This document shows positions 1-6,909 of a DNA stretch of 12,530 nt, piece by piece. The notes beneath the pieces were generated by a model that worked only from the letters and a program-made list of their open reading frames with translations, was not told where the DNA came from and made no database searches. This DNA comes from Candidatus Symbiothrix sp. (lineage in GTDB: Bacteria; Bacteroidota; Bacteroidia; Bacteroidales; Azobacteroidaceae). The translations under genes and the position numbers were made by a program. The stretch is taken from assembly GCA_031270925.1 (NCBI GenBank), contig JAISWY010000324.1:1-12530 (forward strand). Reading direction: 5' to 3'. Position 1 is the first letter of the stretch. Every line of letters begins with the position of its first letter.

Positions 1-15
1 TAAAATATTTTTCAT
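1..15 (-). CDS. Possible start of a leftward gene cut by the window edge
   Basis: On the minus strand an ATG at 15-13 opens a frame reading M-K-N-I-L up to the window edge. It is preceded by a GAGG stretch about five bases upstream, a better ribosome-binding site than most genes here have. A lysine followed by hydrophobic residues would suit the start of a signal peptide or membrane protein. Only five codons are visible, so the product cannot be named and a chance ATG is possible. Confidence 0.35.
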
Positions 16-127
16 AGCACCTCAAAAAAAGATTTAACCAATTATACACAAACGCATAAAAATTTCCTGTGAAATTTATAGAAGAAAATTACCAACTTAT
101 TTTTTATATGTTACTTAATAGATATAT

Positions 128-265
128 TCAACCCTCTTCGGGGTTGAGGGGAGTATGGTTACTTCTCTCTCTATCCCCCAATCGCTTCGCTTCATTGGGG
201 GTTATTAACATGCAGACCTGCGGTCTGTCGCTTCTACTTAACACTGGGGTTTGCAACTGAGCCCC
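128..265. repeat. Cluster of four hairpins (REP-like intergenic palindromes)
   Basis: Four inverted repeats follow each other. Arms 128-134/141-147 give 7 bp plus a T-G wobble. Arms 175-182/194-201 give 8 bp (CCCCCAAT/ATTGGGGG) with an 11-base loop that repeats CGCTTC. Arms 213-218/222-227 give 6 bp (CAGACC/GGTCTG) with a 3-base loop. Arms 246-252/259-265 are GC-rich and pair better as plus-strand RNA because two of the pairs are G-U. The block lies just past the 3' end of the sugar kinase gene and before the possible leftward gene at 15. None has a run of T after it, so an ordinary intrinsic terminator is not obvious. The arrangement resembles bacterial REP/BIME intergenic repeats, but that is inference from a single copy. 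Confidence 0.55.
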
Positions 266-272
266 TATAATT

Positions 273-1190
273 CTACCTTAATGAAAGAAAATGAAGCGGA
301 ACATAATTTTCCAACGACAAACAAACTTCCCGTGCAAATTTTTGAGCCGAATGGATTAAAATTTCCCATTTCATCGGTGTTAACTCTAATAAATCGCTTT
401 TTTGAAATTCGTTTTTGACAAAAGCGCAAATCCATCCCGCATTGAAATTATCGCCGGCGCCAATGGTGCTGATTGGCATAATCGCTTCTACCGAATATTC
501 ACATTCCCATTGGGGCGTTTTCAGTAAAATGTTTTTCGAGCCTTGCGTAATAATCAACGGTTTTTTGTAAGGTAAAAAATATTGCTCGTAAACCGAATTT
601 ATCGATTGATTGGGAAATAATACCGTAAAATCTTCGTCGGAACAACGGATTATATCGGCTAATGCAAAATTTTCGAGAAATGCGGGCATTAACGCTGTTC
701 GTTCCGAAGCGTGTGCGTTCCGAAAATTAATATCGTAATACAGAAAGGCTTTTCGAGATTGGGCGTATCGTAAAAAATCGCCGATTTTATCGCGCAAATC
801 GGGATTGACGGCGAAATACGAACCGAAAATGATAATATCGTCGCTATTGATTTCGGGAAAATCAATATTCAAGCGTTTTTCGGGAAAATCTTTGTAAAAA
901 ACATATTCGGCATTTCGATTTTCATCTAAAAAAGCCATGGAGACCGGCGTATGTCCGTCGTCGAAAAAGTAAATTAATTCGGTGGAAAGGCCGTTTTCTT
1001 TCATAAACGATTGAATCAGTCGGCCGGTTTTGTCGTTTCCCAATTCGGTAATAAATGCGGCCGGAAGTCCGCAACGAGCCAACGAAATCATGCAATTAAA
1101 CGTAGAGCCGCCCGGAACTGCTTTTTCCGGTTGGTCATTTTGAAAGACGATATCCAAAATGCTTTCGCCGATGCCGATTATTTTATGCAT
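273..1190 (-). CDS. PfkB-family carbohydrate kinase (fructokinase-like)
   Basis: This is a predicted cytoplasmic ATP-dependent sugar kinase of the PfkB/ribokinase family. Its 305 residues match the usual family length of about 300. Visible family marks are the N-terminal sugar-binding glycine pair in PGGSTFN (26-32), an FRN segment following YYDIN near 151-158, the RCSDEDF stretch (182-188) and the anion-hole/catalytic motif GAGD (244-247), with D247 the expected catalytic base. The usual D-T before GAGD is replaced by S-T-I, a mild deviation. The start ATG at 1190 places the first strand (KIIGIGE) where the family expects it. A promoter core lies about 10-18 bases upstream. No transporter or glycosidase sits next to it, so the sugar cannot be read from context. 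Fructokinase is the likeliest activity; ribokinase or another PfkB sugar kinase is possible. Confidence 0.88.
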   Translation of the reverse strand: MHKIIGIGESILDIVFQNDQPEKAVPGGSTFNCMISLARCGLPAAFITELGNDKTGRLIQSFMKENGLSTELIYFFDDGHTPVSMAFLDENRNAEYVFYKDFPEKRLNIDFPEINSDDIIIFGSYFAVNPDLRDKIGDFLRYAQSRKAFLYYDINFRNAHASERTALMPAFLENFALADIIRCSDEDFTVLFPNQSINSVYEQYFLPYKKPLIITQGSKNILLKTPQWECEYSVEAIMPISTIGAGDNFNAGWICAFVKNEFQKSDLLELTPMKWEILIHSAQKFAREVCLSLENYVPLHFLSLR

Positions 1191-1200
1191 AAATCGGCGA

Positions 1201-1208
1201 CAAAATTA
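1201..1208 (-). promoter_or_regulatory. Promoter -7 box for the sugar kinase
   Basis: The minus strand reads TAATTTTG, an exact fit to the Bacteroidota -7 consensus TAnnTTTG, 10 bases upstream of the kinase ATG. No clear TTTG -33 box is visible at the expected distance, so the promoter would be weak or activator-dependent and its message nearly leaderless. Confidence 0.45.
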
Positions 1209-1230
1209 CACATTTTTCCAAAAAGATAAC

Positions 1231-1238
1231 TACCTTTG
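1231..1238 (+). promoter_or_regulatory. Promoter -7 box for the DUF5618/T9SS/Lpt group
   Basis: TACCTTTG fits the Bacteroidota -7 consensus TAnnTTTG and is followed by TCGC, a context common at such promoters. It lies 30 bases upstream of the ATG at 1269, leaving a leader of roughly 25 bases. The -33 region is T-rich but has no clean TTTG. Confidence 0.55.
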
Positions 1239-1268
1239 TCGCGTTGAGTTTTTAATATTTTAAAAACT

Positions 1269-1664
1269 ATGAAGCCATTAGTAAATCCAATTGAAGAGGC
1301 GGAACGCTATTTACAGAACGCCAAACAGATTCTTTCCGAAAAAGCAGGGAAGGACGGTAATTATTATTCCGATCCGAAGTATGTCAAAATGGCAGGGCAT
1401 ACCGCGTGGGTCGGCGTACTGCACGCTCTTGACGCTACTTTTCAGGTAAGGAAAGACAAGCGCACAAGAGTTCATATTGATGATTATTTGCTTGCTGTTG
1501 GAAAAGTGGATAAAAAATTTCCGAGTATTCTCCATAACGCTTACGAAACATTGCATTTAGTGTTGGGTTACGATGGAAACTTGAATTATAAGGTAGTACA
1601 AGGGGGTTTGATTGCAGCAAAAGATGTGATTGATCGAACAGCAAAGCACTATCATAAGCAATAA
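1269..1664 (+). CDS. DUF5618 family protein (small helical protein of unknown function)
   Basis: This small soluble protein of 131 residues has no signal peptide or membrane segment. Its pattern matches the Bacteroidota family DUF5618: an N-terminal helix AERYLQNAKQIL (11-22), a Y-Y-x-D-P-K-Y segment near 32-38, a helix around HTAWVGVLHALDA (44-56), then a second half with an HNAYETLHLVLGY segment near 89-101 and a C-terminal amphipathic helix. The heptad-like spacing suggests a helical bundle. A resemblance to HEPN-type bundles is suggestive, but the diagnostic R-x(4-6)-H motif is not clearly placed, so no nuclease or toxin role is claimed. It is the first gene of a rightward group, 11 bases before the T9SS protein. 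Function is unknown. Confidence 0.75.
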   Translation: MKPLVNPIEEAERYLQNAKQILSEKAGKDGNYYSDPKYVKMAGHTAWVGVLHALDATFQVRKDKRTRVHIDDYLLAVGKVDKKFPSILHNAYETLHLVLGYDGNLNYKVVQGGLIAAKDVIDRTAKHYHKQ

Positions 1665-1675
1665 TTTCAAAATAA

Positions 1676-2842
1676 ATGAGAAAAAATGTTTTATTAATCT
1701 TTTTCGGATGTATCTCTGGGAGCTTGTTTGCCGAAGTATCTGTCAAATGGTGCATGGATAGCGTGGTTATTGAAAACCAAGCGAATGAACGCTACGAGAA
1801 AATCGTGTTTGAATACACTGCATTCGGACAAAAGGCTTCGGAAATTTATTTTTCCCGTATCAATCTCCATTCGGTTTGGATTCCGAATTTCAAATCCGAG
1901 AAATATTACAATGCTCAGACCAACGAATATTCGGCCGTTTCGTCGGTATTTCAACCTGCAACACAAACGTGGAAACCGACCGATAAATCCGAAACTCAAT
2001 ATGCTAATAATATTATAAGCACAGCTTATTCCATAGATGCGCAACAACAAAATTGGCTTCCACTCTGGAAATCCGAAACGAGCCAAAATGAGTGTCGCTT
2101 CTATCAATGGCAAAATAATGAATGGTTGCCGACCAATCGGTACGTCGATCAAACAACCGAATCGGCGGCTTACAAATGGAATGTCGAATCGCAAACATGG
2201 AATCCCGTTTATTCGTCGGAATATGCAAGCGATGCCGGTGGCCGTTTGTTGGTCGCAACACTGTATCTTCAAAATAAAAATAAAGAGGCGATTTTTGTCC
2301 GCTACGATGCAGAAAACCGTTTATCGTCCGAAATCCGTTATCAATGGAACGAAAAACAAGCCGATTGGATCGAACAGCAACAAATCGAATATCAATACGA
2401 TGATAATAACCGGTTGCAAACATTAACCGAATCGTATCGGGATATGGAGGAAGACACTTGGATAAACCGGCAACGAACCGAATATCAATACAATACCGAT
2501 CACGATTTTCCCGTTACGATTTCCATTTTCGATTCGGAAAAAGCGTGGACTTCGCCCGTGATTTATTCCTGCTTCTATTCTCAAAAAACATTTTCGAATC
2601 TTCCGGAAATCTTCAAAGCCGGATTTTCGGTTTATCCCAATCCGGTCATTCAATATTTTTCCGTATCGGGAATTGAAGACAACACATGGCTGATGGTTTC
2701 CGACATGAACGGCAAACGGTTGCTCAATCAATTTATCAACGAAGGCGAAAGCGTTCCGGCGCAATCGTTGCCCGAAGGAGCGTATATTGTAACGTTGCAA
2801 ACAGGGAAAAATACGGTTTCTCAAAAAATCATCAAAAAATAG
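1676..2842 (+). CDS. T9SS-secreted surface protein with Trp repeats and C-terminal sorting domain
   Basis: This is a predicted cell-surface or secreted protein of 388 residues. Residues 1-19 form a Sec signal peptide (MRKN, hydrophobic core, LFA then E20). Residues from about 315 to 388 form a type A T9SS C-terminal sorting domain: FSVYPNPV (317-324), a central strand with SDMNGKRLL (342-350), LPEGAYIV (365-372) and a terminal KIIKK. Between them lies a repetitive Tyr/Trp/Gln-rich region with Trp at 68, 99, 127, 150, 175, 231, 262 and 291, each starting a unit like W-x-P-x(4)-E-x-x-Y. This suggests stacked beta-hairpins. The protein should cross the inner membrane by Sec and the outer membrane by the PorU-dependent system, losing the tail and being anchored or released. 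No catalytic motif is seen; adhesin, structural or ligand-binding roles are all open. It sits 11 bases after the DUF5618 gene and 4 before the Lpt permease gene. Confidence 0.85.
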   Translation: MRKNVLLIFFGCISGSLFAEVSVKWCMDSVVIENQANERYEKIVFEYTAFGQKASEIYFSRINLHSVWIPNFKSEKYYNAQTNEYSAVSSVFQPATQTWKPTDKSETQYANNIISTAYSIDAQQQNWLPLWKSETSQNECRFYQWQNNEWLPTNRYVDQTTESAAYKWNVESQTWNPVYSSEYASDAGGRLLVATLYLQNKNKEAIFVRYDAENRLSSEIRYQWNEKQADWIEQQQIEYQYDDNNRLQTLTESYRDMEEDTWINRQRTEYQYNTDHDFPVTISIFDSEKAWTSPVIYSCFYSQKTFSNLPEIFKAGFSVYPNPVIQYFSVSGIEDNTWLMVSDMNGKRLLNQFINEGESVPAQSLPEGAYIVTLQTGKNTVSQKIIKK

Positions 2843-2846
2843 CCGG

Positions 2847-4373
2847 ATGTTCCGAATCAAACGATTGCATACTTTTACCATCGAAACGTTTTTGCCCTTG
2901 TTGTTGGCCACGTTCAGTGTTTGCCTGTTTATCTTGTTGATGCAATTCTTATGGTTGCATATTGACAGCATGGTCGGTAAAGGCGTGGGAATCGACGTGT
3001 TGGCAAAATTGTTTTTTTACGCTTCCCTTTATTTGCTCCCGAAAGCGCTGCCTTTGTCGATTTTGCTGGCTTCGTTGATGACTTTCGGCAATCTGGGCGA
3101 ACACCTCGAATTGCTGGCCATGAAAGCGTCGGGCGTATCGTTGTTGCAAATTATGAAGCCGCTGATTTACGTAGTGTTAGCTCTTTCCGGCATTTCGCTG
3201 TATTTTCAACACGAGGTCGTGCCGCGCGTACAAACCAAAACGTTTACGATTTTGCTTTCGCTCAAGCAGACTTCGCCCGAACTGGAAATTCCTGAAGGCA
3301 GTTTCTACAAAGAAATTCCGGGCTACAACGTTTATGTGCGCCACAAGGACAAGAAAAACGGCCTGTTGCGCGATTTGATGATTTACGATTATTCCAAAGG
3401 TTTTGAAAACGGTACGGTTATCGCCGCCGATTCGGGACGTTTGTCTATGTCGGACGATAAAAAAACCCTGATTCTGAATCTTTACAGCGGCTCCCTGTTC
3501 CAAAATTACGATCGTAAAAAATCGTTGGCCAACGACAAAAACCTCTACCGTCGGGAAACATTTACGCGGCGAACTATCCTGATTGATTTCGATACTAATT
3601 TCGAGATGGTGGACGAGTCGATTATGGGCAGTCGAGAAGCAGGGAAAAACGGAAAAGAATTAATGCAATATATCGATTCCGTGAGCATTGAACAGGATAG
3701 TGTCGCTCATCAAACTTCCGCCTATTTCAAACGGAATGTTTATGCCAATACGTTTAAAGACAATGTACACCGGTCTCGTGGTAATTCGTTGTCCCTTTCC
3801 AATGCAAATGATTCTTTGTTCGCCCAAGGTTGGACGAAATTCTACGAGCAATTGCCGCTGGAAACGCAGATCCGTTATTTGGAGCAGGCGCACAATAAAA
3901 CCGACCGCCTCGCATCCGATTATAATTACCAAAGCATCCGGCAATTAGACGAGCGGAAAGCGTTGTTGTCGCACATCGCCCAGCTGTATGGCCGCTATTC
4001 GATGGCTTTGTCGTGTTTGCTGTTCTTCTTCATTGGAGCGCCTTTGGGAGCCATTGTCCGGAAAGGTGGTTTGGGAATGCCGGCCGTGTTGTCGGTTCTC
4101 CTTTATTTACTGTATTACACGGTCGATTTGTTTGGTACGAAAATGGTTAAGCAGGATGTGTGGCCGGTTTGGCAAGGCGTGTGGTTCAGTTCGGCTATCC
4201 TGTTGGCTTTGGGCGTGTTCTTCACTTATCAAGCTTTGAATGATTCTACAATGTTAAATCCGGATGATTGGAAGATTGCATTTCAAAAGTTTATGGCAAA
4301 AATCGCTGCCGACCGACAAAAGCGGCAAAAAAAATCGCGACCATTCAGGTATTATAAAAACACAAAACATTAA
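2847..4373 (+). CDS. LptF/LptG (YjgP/YjgQ) family lipopolysaccharide export permease
   Basis: This is a predicted inner-membrane subunit of the Lpt ABC transporter, which extracts lipopolysaccharide and passes it to the periplasmic bridge. Of 508 residues, three N-terminal TM segments (about 14-37, 55-80, 100-120) and three C-terminal ones (about 385-405, 410-430, 443-463) flank a large periplasmic domain. Family marks are the cytoplasmic coupling stretch LELLAMKASGVSLLQI (87-102) and the C-terminal GAPLGAIVRKGGLG (397-410). Enterobacterial LptF/LptG are near 360 residues. The extra length is mainly an insertion at about 250-380, after the jelly-roll-like part, plus a basic tail (about 490-508, rich in K/R) on the cytoplasmic side. 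LptF and LptG cannot be told apart here. The ATG is 4 bases after the preceding stop, which implies translational coupling. No lptB is nearby. Confidence 0.88.
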   Translation: MFRIKRLHTFTIETFLPLLLATFSVCLFILLMQFLWLHIDSMVGKGVGIDVLAKLFFYASLYLLPKALPLSILLASLMTFGNLGEHLELLAMKASGVSLLQIMKPLIYVVLALSGISLYFQHEVVPRVQTKTFTILLSLKQTSPELEIPEGSFYKEIPGYNVYVRHKDKKNGLLRDLMIYDYSKGFENGTVIAADSGRLSMSDDKKTLILNLYSGSLFQNYDRKKSLANDKNLYRRETFTRRTILIDFDTNFEMVDESIMGSREAGKNGKELMQYIDSVSIEQDSVAHQTSAYFKRNVYANTFKDNVHRSRGNSLSLSNANDSLFAQGWTKFYEQLPLETQIRYLEQAHNKTDRLASDYNYQSIRQLDERKALLSHIAQLYGRYSMALSCLLFFFIGAPLGAIVRKGGLGMPAVLSVLLYLLYYTVDLFGTKMVKQDVWPVWQGVWFSSAILLALGVFFTYQALNDSTMLNPDDWKIAFQKFMAKIAADRQKRQKKSRPFRYYKNTKH

Positions 4374-4380
4374 ATTTCAA

Positions 4381-5505
4381 TTAATTATAAAGAGGGATTG
4401 AAGAAGGGATTTTTTTGGCATTGTCGGTTTCTTTCAAACTTCCAATCGCTTCCATCCATTTCTGTTCGGACGATTGCGCCCAAGCATGAAAATCTTTATT
4501 TCCCCGATATTGAGGCACAAATTGCAGCAAAGCATCCAAATCGAAATCATCGGACATGATGCCGGCGCCGGCCAAAGCTGCCTCATGCGCATTGCAAGCC
4601 TGCTCGATATGTGTCGGCACCATCAACACCGGTTTTCCTAAATACATGGCTTCGCAGACCGATTCAAAACCGGCAGTGGTGGCGTAGGCCTTGCATCCGG
4701 CCATGTAATGAATGAAAAGTTGATCGTCCAATTTATGGAAAGTTAATTTTTCATTGATGATGGTTTCGGCGGGAACGTCTTTTTTATCCCAGAAAAAGTG
4801 CATGCCGACATTGGGATGCGTTTTTTGATATTCGATAATTTCTTCGGAATAAGATGCATTAAGGATATAGCCGTGCAGGTAATCGCCCGTAGTGGGTTTG
4901 CATAACAAGATTTCCTCACGCAACAGCGGCGGCACAATGACCAATTTTTTATTGCCGACGTCCGTTTTCGGTTCAATCGACAAGGCAAACCGTTTTTTGG
5001 AGCGGAAACTCGTAACGTAATTAAAAAATTTCAAAGTCTTTAATTCGGCCAAGTTTTCATTTTCCGGGAAAGGATAATCGGGGTGCAACAACAAATATTG
5101 ATGCGCCACACTGATATAGGGGACTTTCGGCGGCCAAAGCAAGTAGGTCATCCCACTCATCATTTCATAAAAATTAATGACCCAATCGGGATTTAACTCA
5201 TTGATTTTCTTATGGATAAAATACAAGCTATGCAGATAGATCGGCGTTTTCATCAAATTGTAAGCCGCACTCAACCAGATATTCGTTTTTTTCTTGTGGG
5301 CAGCCGGAAGGAAATACGGACTGTTGAAACGGAACACCGGCGCCTCAATCTGCCGGAAGAAAAACTCCGGGAGTTCGCGGTATTTGCTTTTGCCGACCAG
5401 CACGGCCGCGACTTCGTGTCCGTTCCGCAACAGCATCTTTTTCAGCGCAATTGCTTGCGTGAGGTGGCCGCGGCCTTCGCCCTGTACGACAAATACGAAT
5501 TTCAT
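4381..5505 (-). CDS. MurG/GT1-like glycosyltransferase (GT-B fold)
   Basis: This is a predicted nucleotide-sugar-dependent glycosyltransferase of 374 residues with the two-lobe GT-B layout. The N-terminal lobe opens with strand KFVFVVQ and the glycine-rich acceptor-side loop GEGRGH (9-14). The C-terminal lobe holds the donor-binding stretch: TTAGFESVCEAMYLGKP (276-292), then VPTHIEQACNA (297-306 region), typical of MurG- and UGT-like enzymes. There is no signal peptide or TM segment; like MurG it probably acts peripherally at the inner membrane on a lipid or carrier acceptor. The acceptor and sugar cannot be read from sequence. It is the last gene of the leftward operon, 12 bases after the eight-TM protein, which suggests a shared envelope glycolipid or glycan task. 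Its stop faces that of the Lpt permease gene across 7 bases. Confidence 0.82.
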   Translation of the reverse strand: MKFVFVVQGEGRGHLTQAIALKKMLLRNGHEVAAVLVGKSKYRELPEFFFRQIEAPVFRFNSPYFLPAAHKKKTNIWLSAAYNLMKTPIYLHSLYFIHKKINELNPDWVINFYEMMSGMTYLLWPPKVPYISVAHQYLLLHPDYPFPENENLAELKTLKFFNYVTSFRSKKRFALSIEPKTDVGNKKLVIVPPLLREEILLCKPTTGDYLHGYILNASYSEEIIEYQKTHPNVGMHFFWDKKDVPAETIINEKLTFHKLDDQLFIHYMAGCKAYATTAGFESVCEAMYLGKPVLMVPTHIEQACNAHEAALAGAGIMSDDFDLDALLQFVPQYRGNKDFHAWAQSSEQKWMEAIGSLKETDNAKKIPSSIPLYN

Positions 5506-5517
5506 ATCATTGTTGTT

Positions 5518-6897
5518 TTATTGTTCCGGCAGGCTCTTCCATGGGCGCACGATGTAATGGATGAATAATCCAACGGTTACAAAAGCGAACACTACACTTA
5601 TCCAAATAATTTCCATAAAATTATCATCTATCCATTTCCTGAGAGTCGTTGTGTAATAATTTCCATCCACGTACAGATAAAATGCAACCAACATAATCGG
5701 CACAAACGGTAACATCCAAAAAAGATGATTAATCATCACACTTGAATATCTTTTACTCAACGACCGGCAAATCAGTCGAATAACATAAATCAATTCAAAC
5801 ACAAAAACGCCAAACCAGAAAGGTAACATAAAAAGGTCGGTATCCGACAACATATCGACGAGTGCGGAAAAAGCGCTATAAACGATCGACAATACCAAAG
5901 CTGCTATCAATGCGATAAGCCACGATTTGCGGTCGGTGTAGCGGCACGAGAAAATCAACAGCGAAGCAATGCCCGCCAAACAAAGGATAAGCAATAAAGC
6001 ATCGGCCGTTCCGGTATCATAATAAGTGCGATAAATATCTTTGTAGGCGTAATTCAGTTTTTCAAAAGGCACATAATTAGGATTATTATCATTCTTATAA
6101 GCAGCAATTAAATTATCATCGGTAATCGGATATGTGGGCGGATTATAAATCAGTTCCATCCATTTATCCACAGTAAGCGAAGTTCGCAAGTGATGTTTTT
6201 CGACCAAAAGTAAAAAATTGCGAATAAGCGAGCGGATTTGCGGTTCGTCTTCAGTCAGCAACCATAGTTCAACCGTTTGTTGGTTGCCTGTTGCCGGCAA
6301 ATTGTTGTAAATCGGCCCGGATTCAAAATATTGATTCAATAAAGAAGCAAAAGCTTGCTCGTTAGGATTTTTTTTGAGAATACTGTCGGGAAAATAATCA
6401 TTGCGAACTGCCGATGAAAGAAACTTATTTTTATAATCCGGAATCAAACATTCGATTTGATTAATGATTTCCACATTCCGCGCCACTTCTTCCTTGTCGG
6501 CCACAAAAGTCCTTATTTTCGCTTCCACGCCTTTAATGTGCGTAAACGGAAGAGCGAACAGCGCAAAAACAATCAACAGAACCATCAGCCATTCGCCGTA
6601 AAGCGATGCGGAAGACTGTGGATAAAAGACCCGAAAAGCATTATTTTGTGAATAATGAATCAGCCAAAGAATCAAAACAAGCAGAATGATTATGAGGCAA
6701 AACATGAAAACCAAAGGGTAGGTAAAAACCTCATTATACCGGCCGTAAGTAGTTAAATTTTCAAATTGCGTCGAAAAATAACCGATTGCAAACAGGGCAA
6801 TATGAAGAACAGCCAAAACCGCAAACACAGGCGCGATTTTAATATTCCACAACAGCGGATAATGTAACAGCAGATATTGTTGAATTTTTTTGAACAT
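5518..6897 (-). CDS. Eight-TM integral membrane protein, probable partner of the adjacent ABC ATPase
   Basis: I do not recognise a named family. The 459 residues predict eight TM helices at about 22-41, 60-82, 102-120, 298-317, 325-348, 354-377, 391-410 and 429-449. A hydrophilic domain of about 175 residues (121-297) lies between TM3 and TM4, with several Trp and Tyr residues and few prolines. A three-plus-five helix arrangement around one large loop recalls ABC-2-type permeases with an enlarged extracytoplasmic domain, but no classical permease motif was found. Its start is 12 bases after the ATPase stop, and a downstream glycosyltransferase follows after another 12 bases. The strict adjacency is the main reason to treat it as the membrane half of an ABC transporter; that is inference. 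The substrate is unknown. Confidence 0.75.
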   Translation of the reverse strand: MFKKIQQYLLLHYPLLWNIKIAPVFAVLAVLHIALFAIGYFSTQFENLTTYGRYNEVFTYPLVFMFCLIIILLVLILWLIHYSQNNAFRVFYPQSSASLYGEWLMVLLIVFALFALPFTHIKGVEAKIRTFVADKEEVARNVEIINQIECLIPDYKNKFLSSAVRNDYFPDSILKKNPNEQAFASLLNQYFESGPIYNNLPATGNQQTVELWLLTEDEPQIRSLIRNFLLLVEKHHLRTSLTVDKWMELIYNPPTYPITDDNLIAAYKNDNNPNYVPFEKLNYAYKDIYRTYYDTGTADALLLILCLAGIASLLIFSCRYTDRKSWLIALIAALVLSIVYSAFSALVDMLSDTDLFMLPFWFGVFVFELIYVIRLICRSLSKRYSSVMINHLFWMLPFVPIMLVAFYLYVDGNYYTTTLRKWIDDNFMEIIWISVVFAFVTVGLFIHYIVRPWKSLPEQ

Positions 6898-6909
6898 CGG
6901 AATTAGATT

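Noticed and set aside
69..260. 63-codon rightward reading frame near the left edge
   Set aside because: It needs a GTG start, covers three of the four hairpins and part of the fourth, and its translation mirrors the palindromes; it is best explained as repeat DNA, not a gene.
246..265. Intrinsic terminator of the sugar kinase gene
   Set aside because: The stem pairs poorly on the kinase strand (C-A mismatches) and lacks a following T-run in that direction; it is kept as part of the hairpin cluster.
1676..1732. Lipoprotein signal in the T9SS protein (Cys12)
   Set aside because: The residues before Cys12 (F-F-G) do not form a lipobox, and a T9SS sorting domain with an AxE-type cleavage after residue 19 fits a standard signal peptide better.
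1694..2272. 192-codon antisense frame inside the T9SS protein gene
   Set aside because: It is fully antisense to a gene with signal peptide, repeats and sorting domain; its composition is rich in R, F and I without motifs, typical of a shadow frame.
2423..2971. 182-codon antisense frame across the T9SS/Lpt junction
   Set aside because: It straddles two well-supported rightward genes and shows no motif or promoter of its own.
4374..4420. Bidirectional terminator between the convergent genes
   Set aside because: Only an AT-rich short palindrome (AATTAATT) is present, with no GC stem or T-run, so it was not annotated as a terminator.
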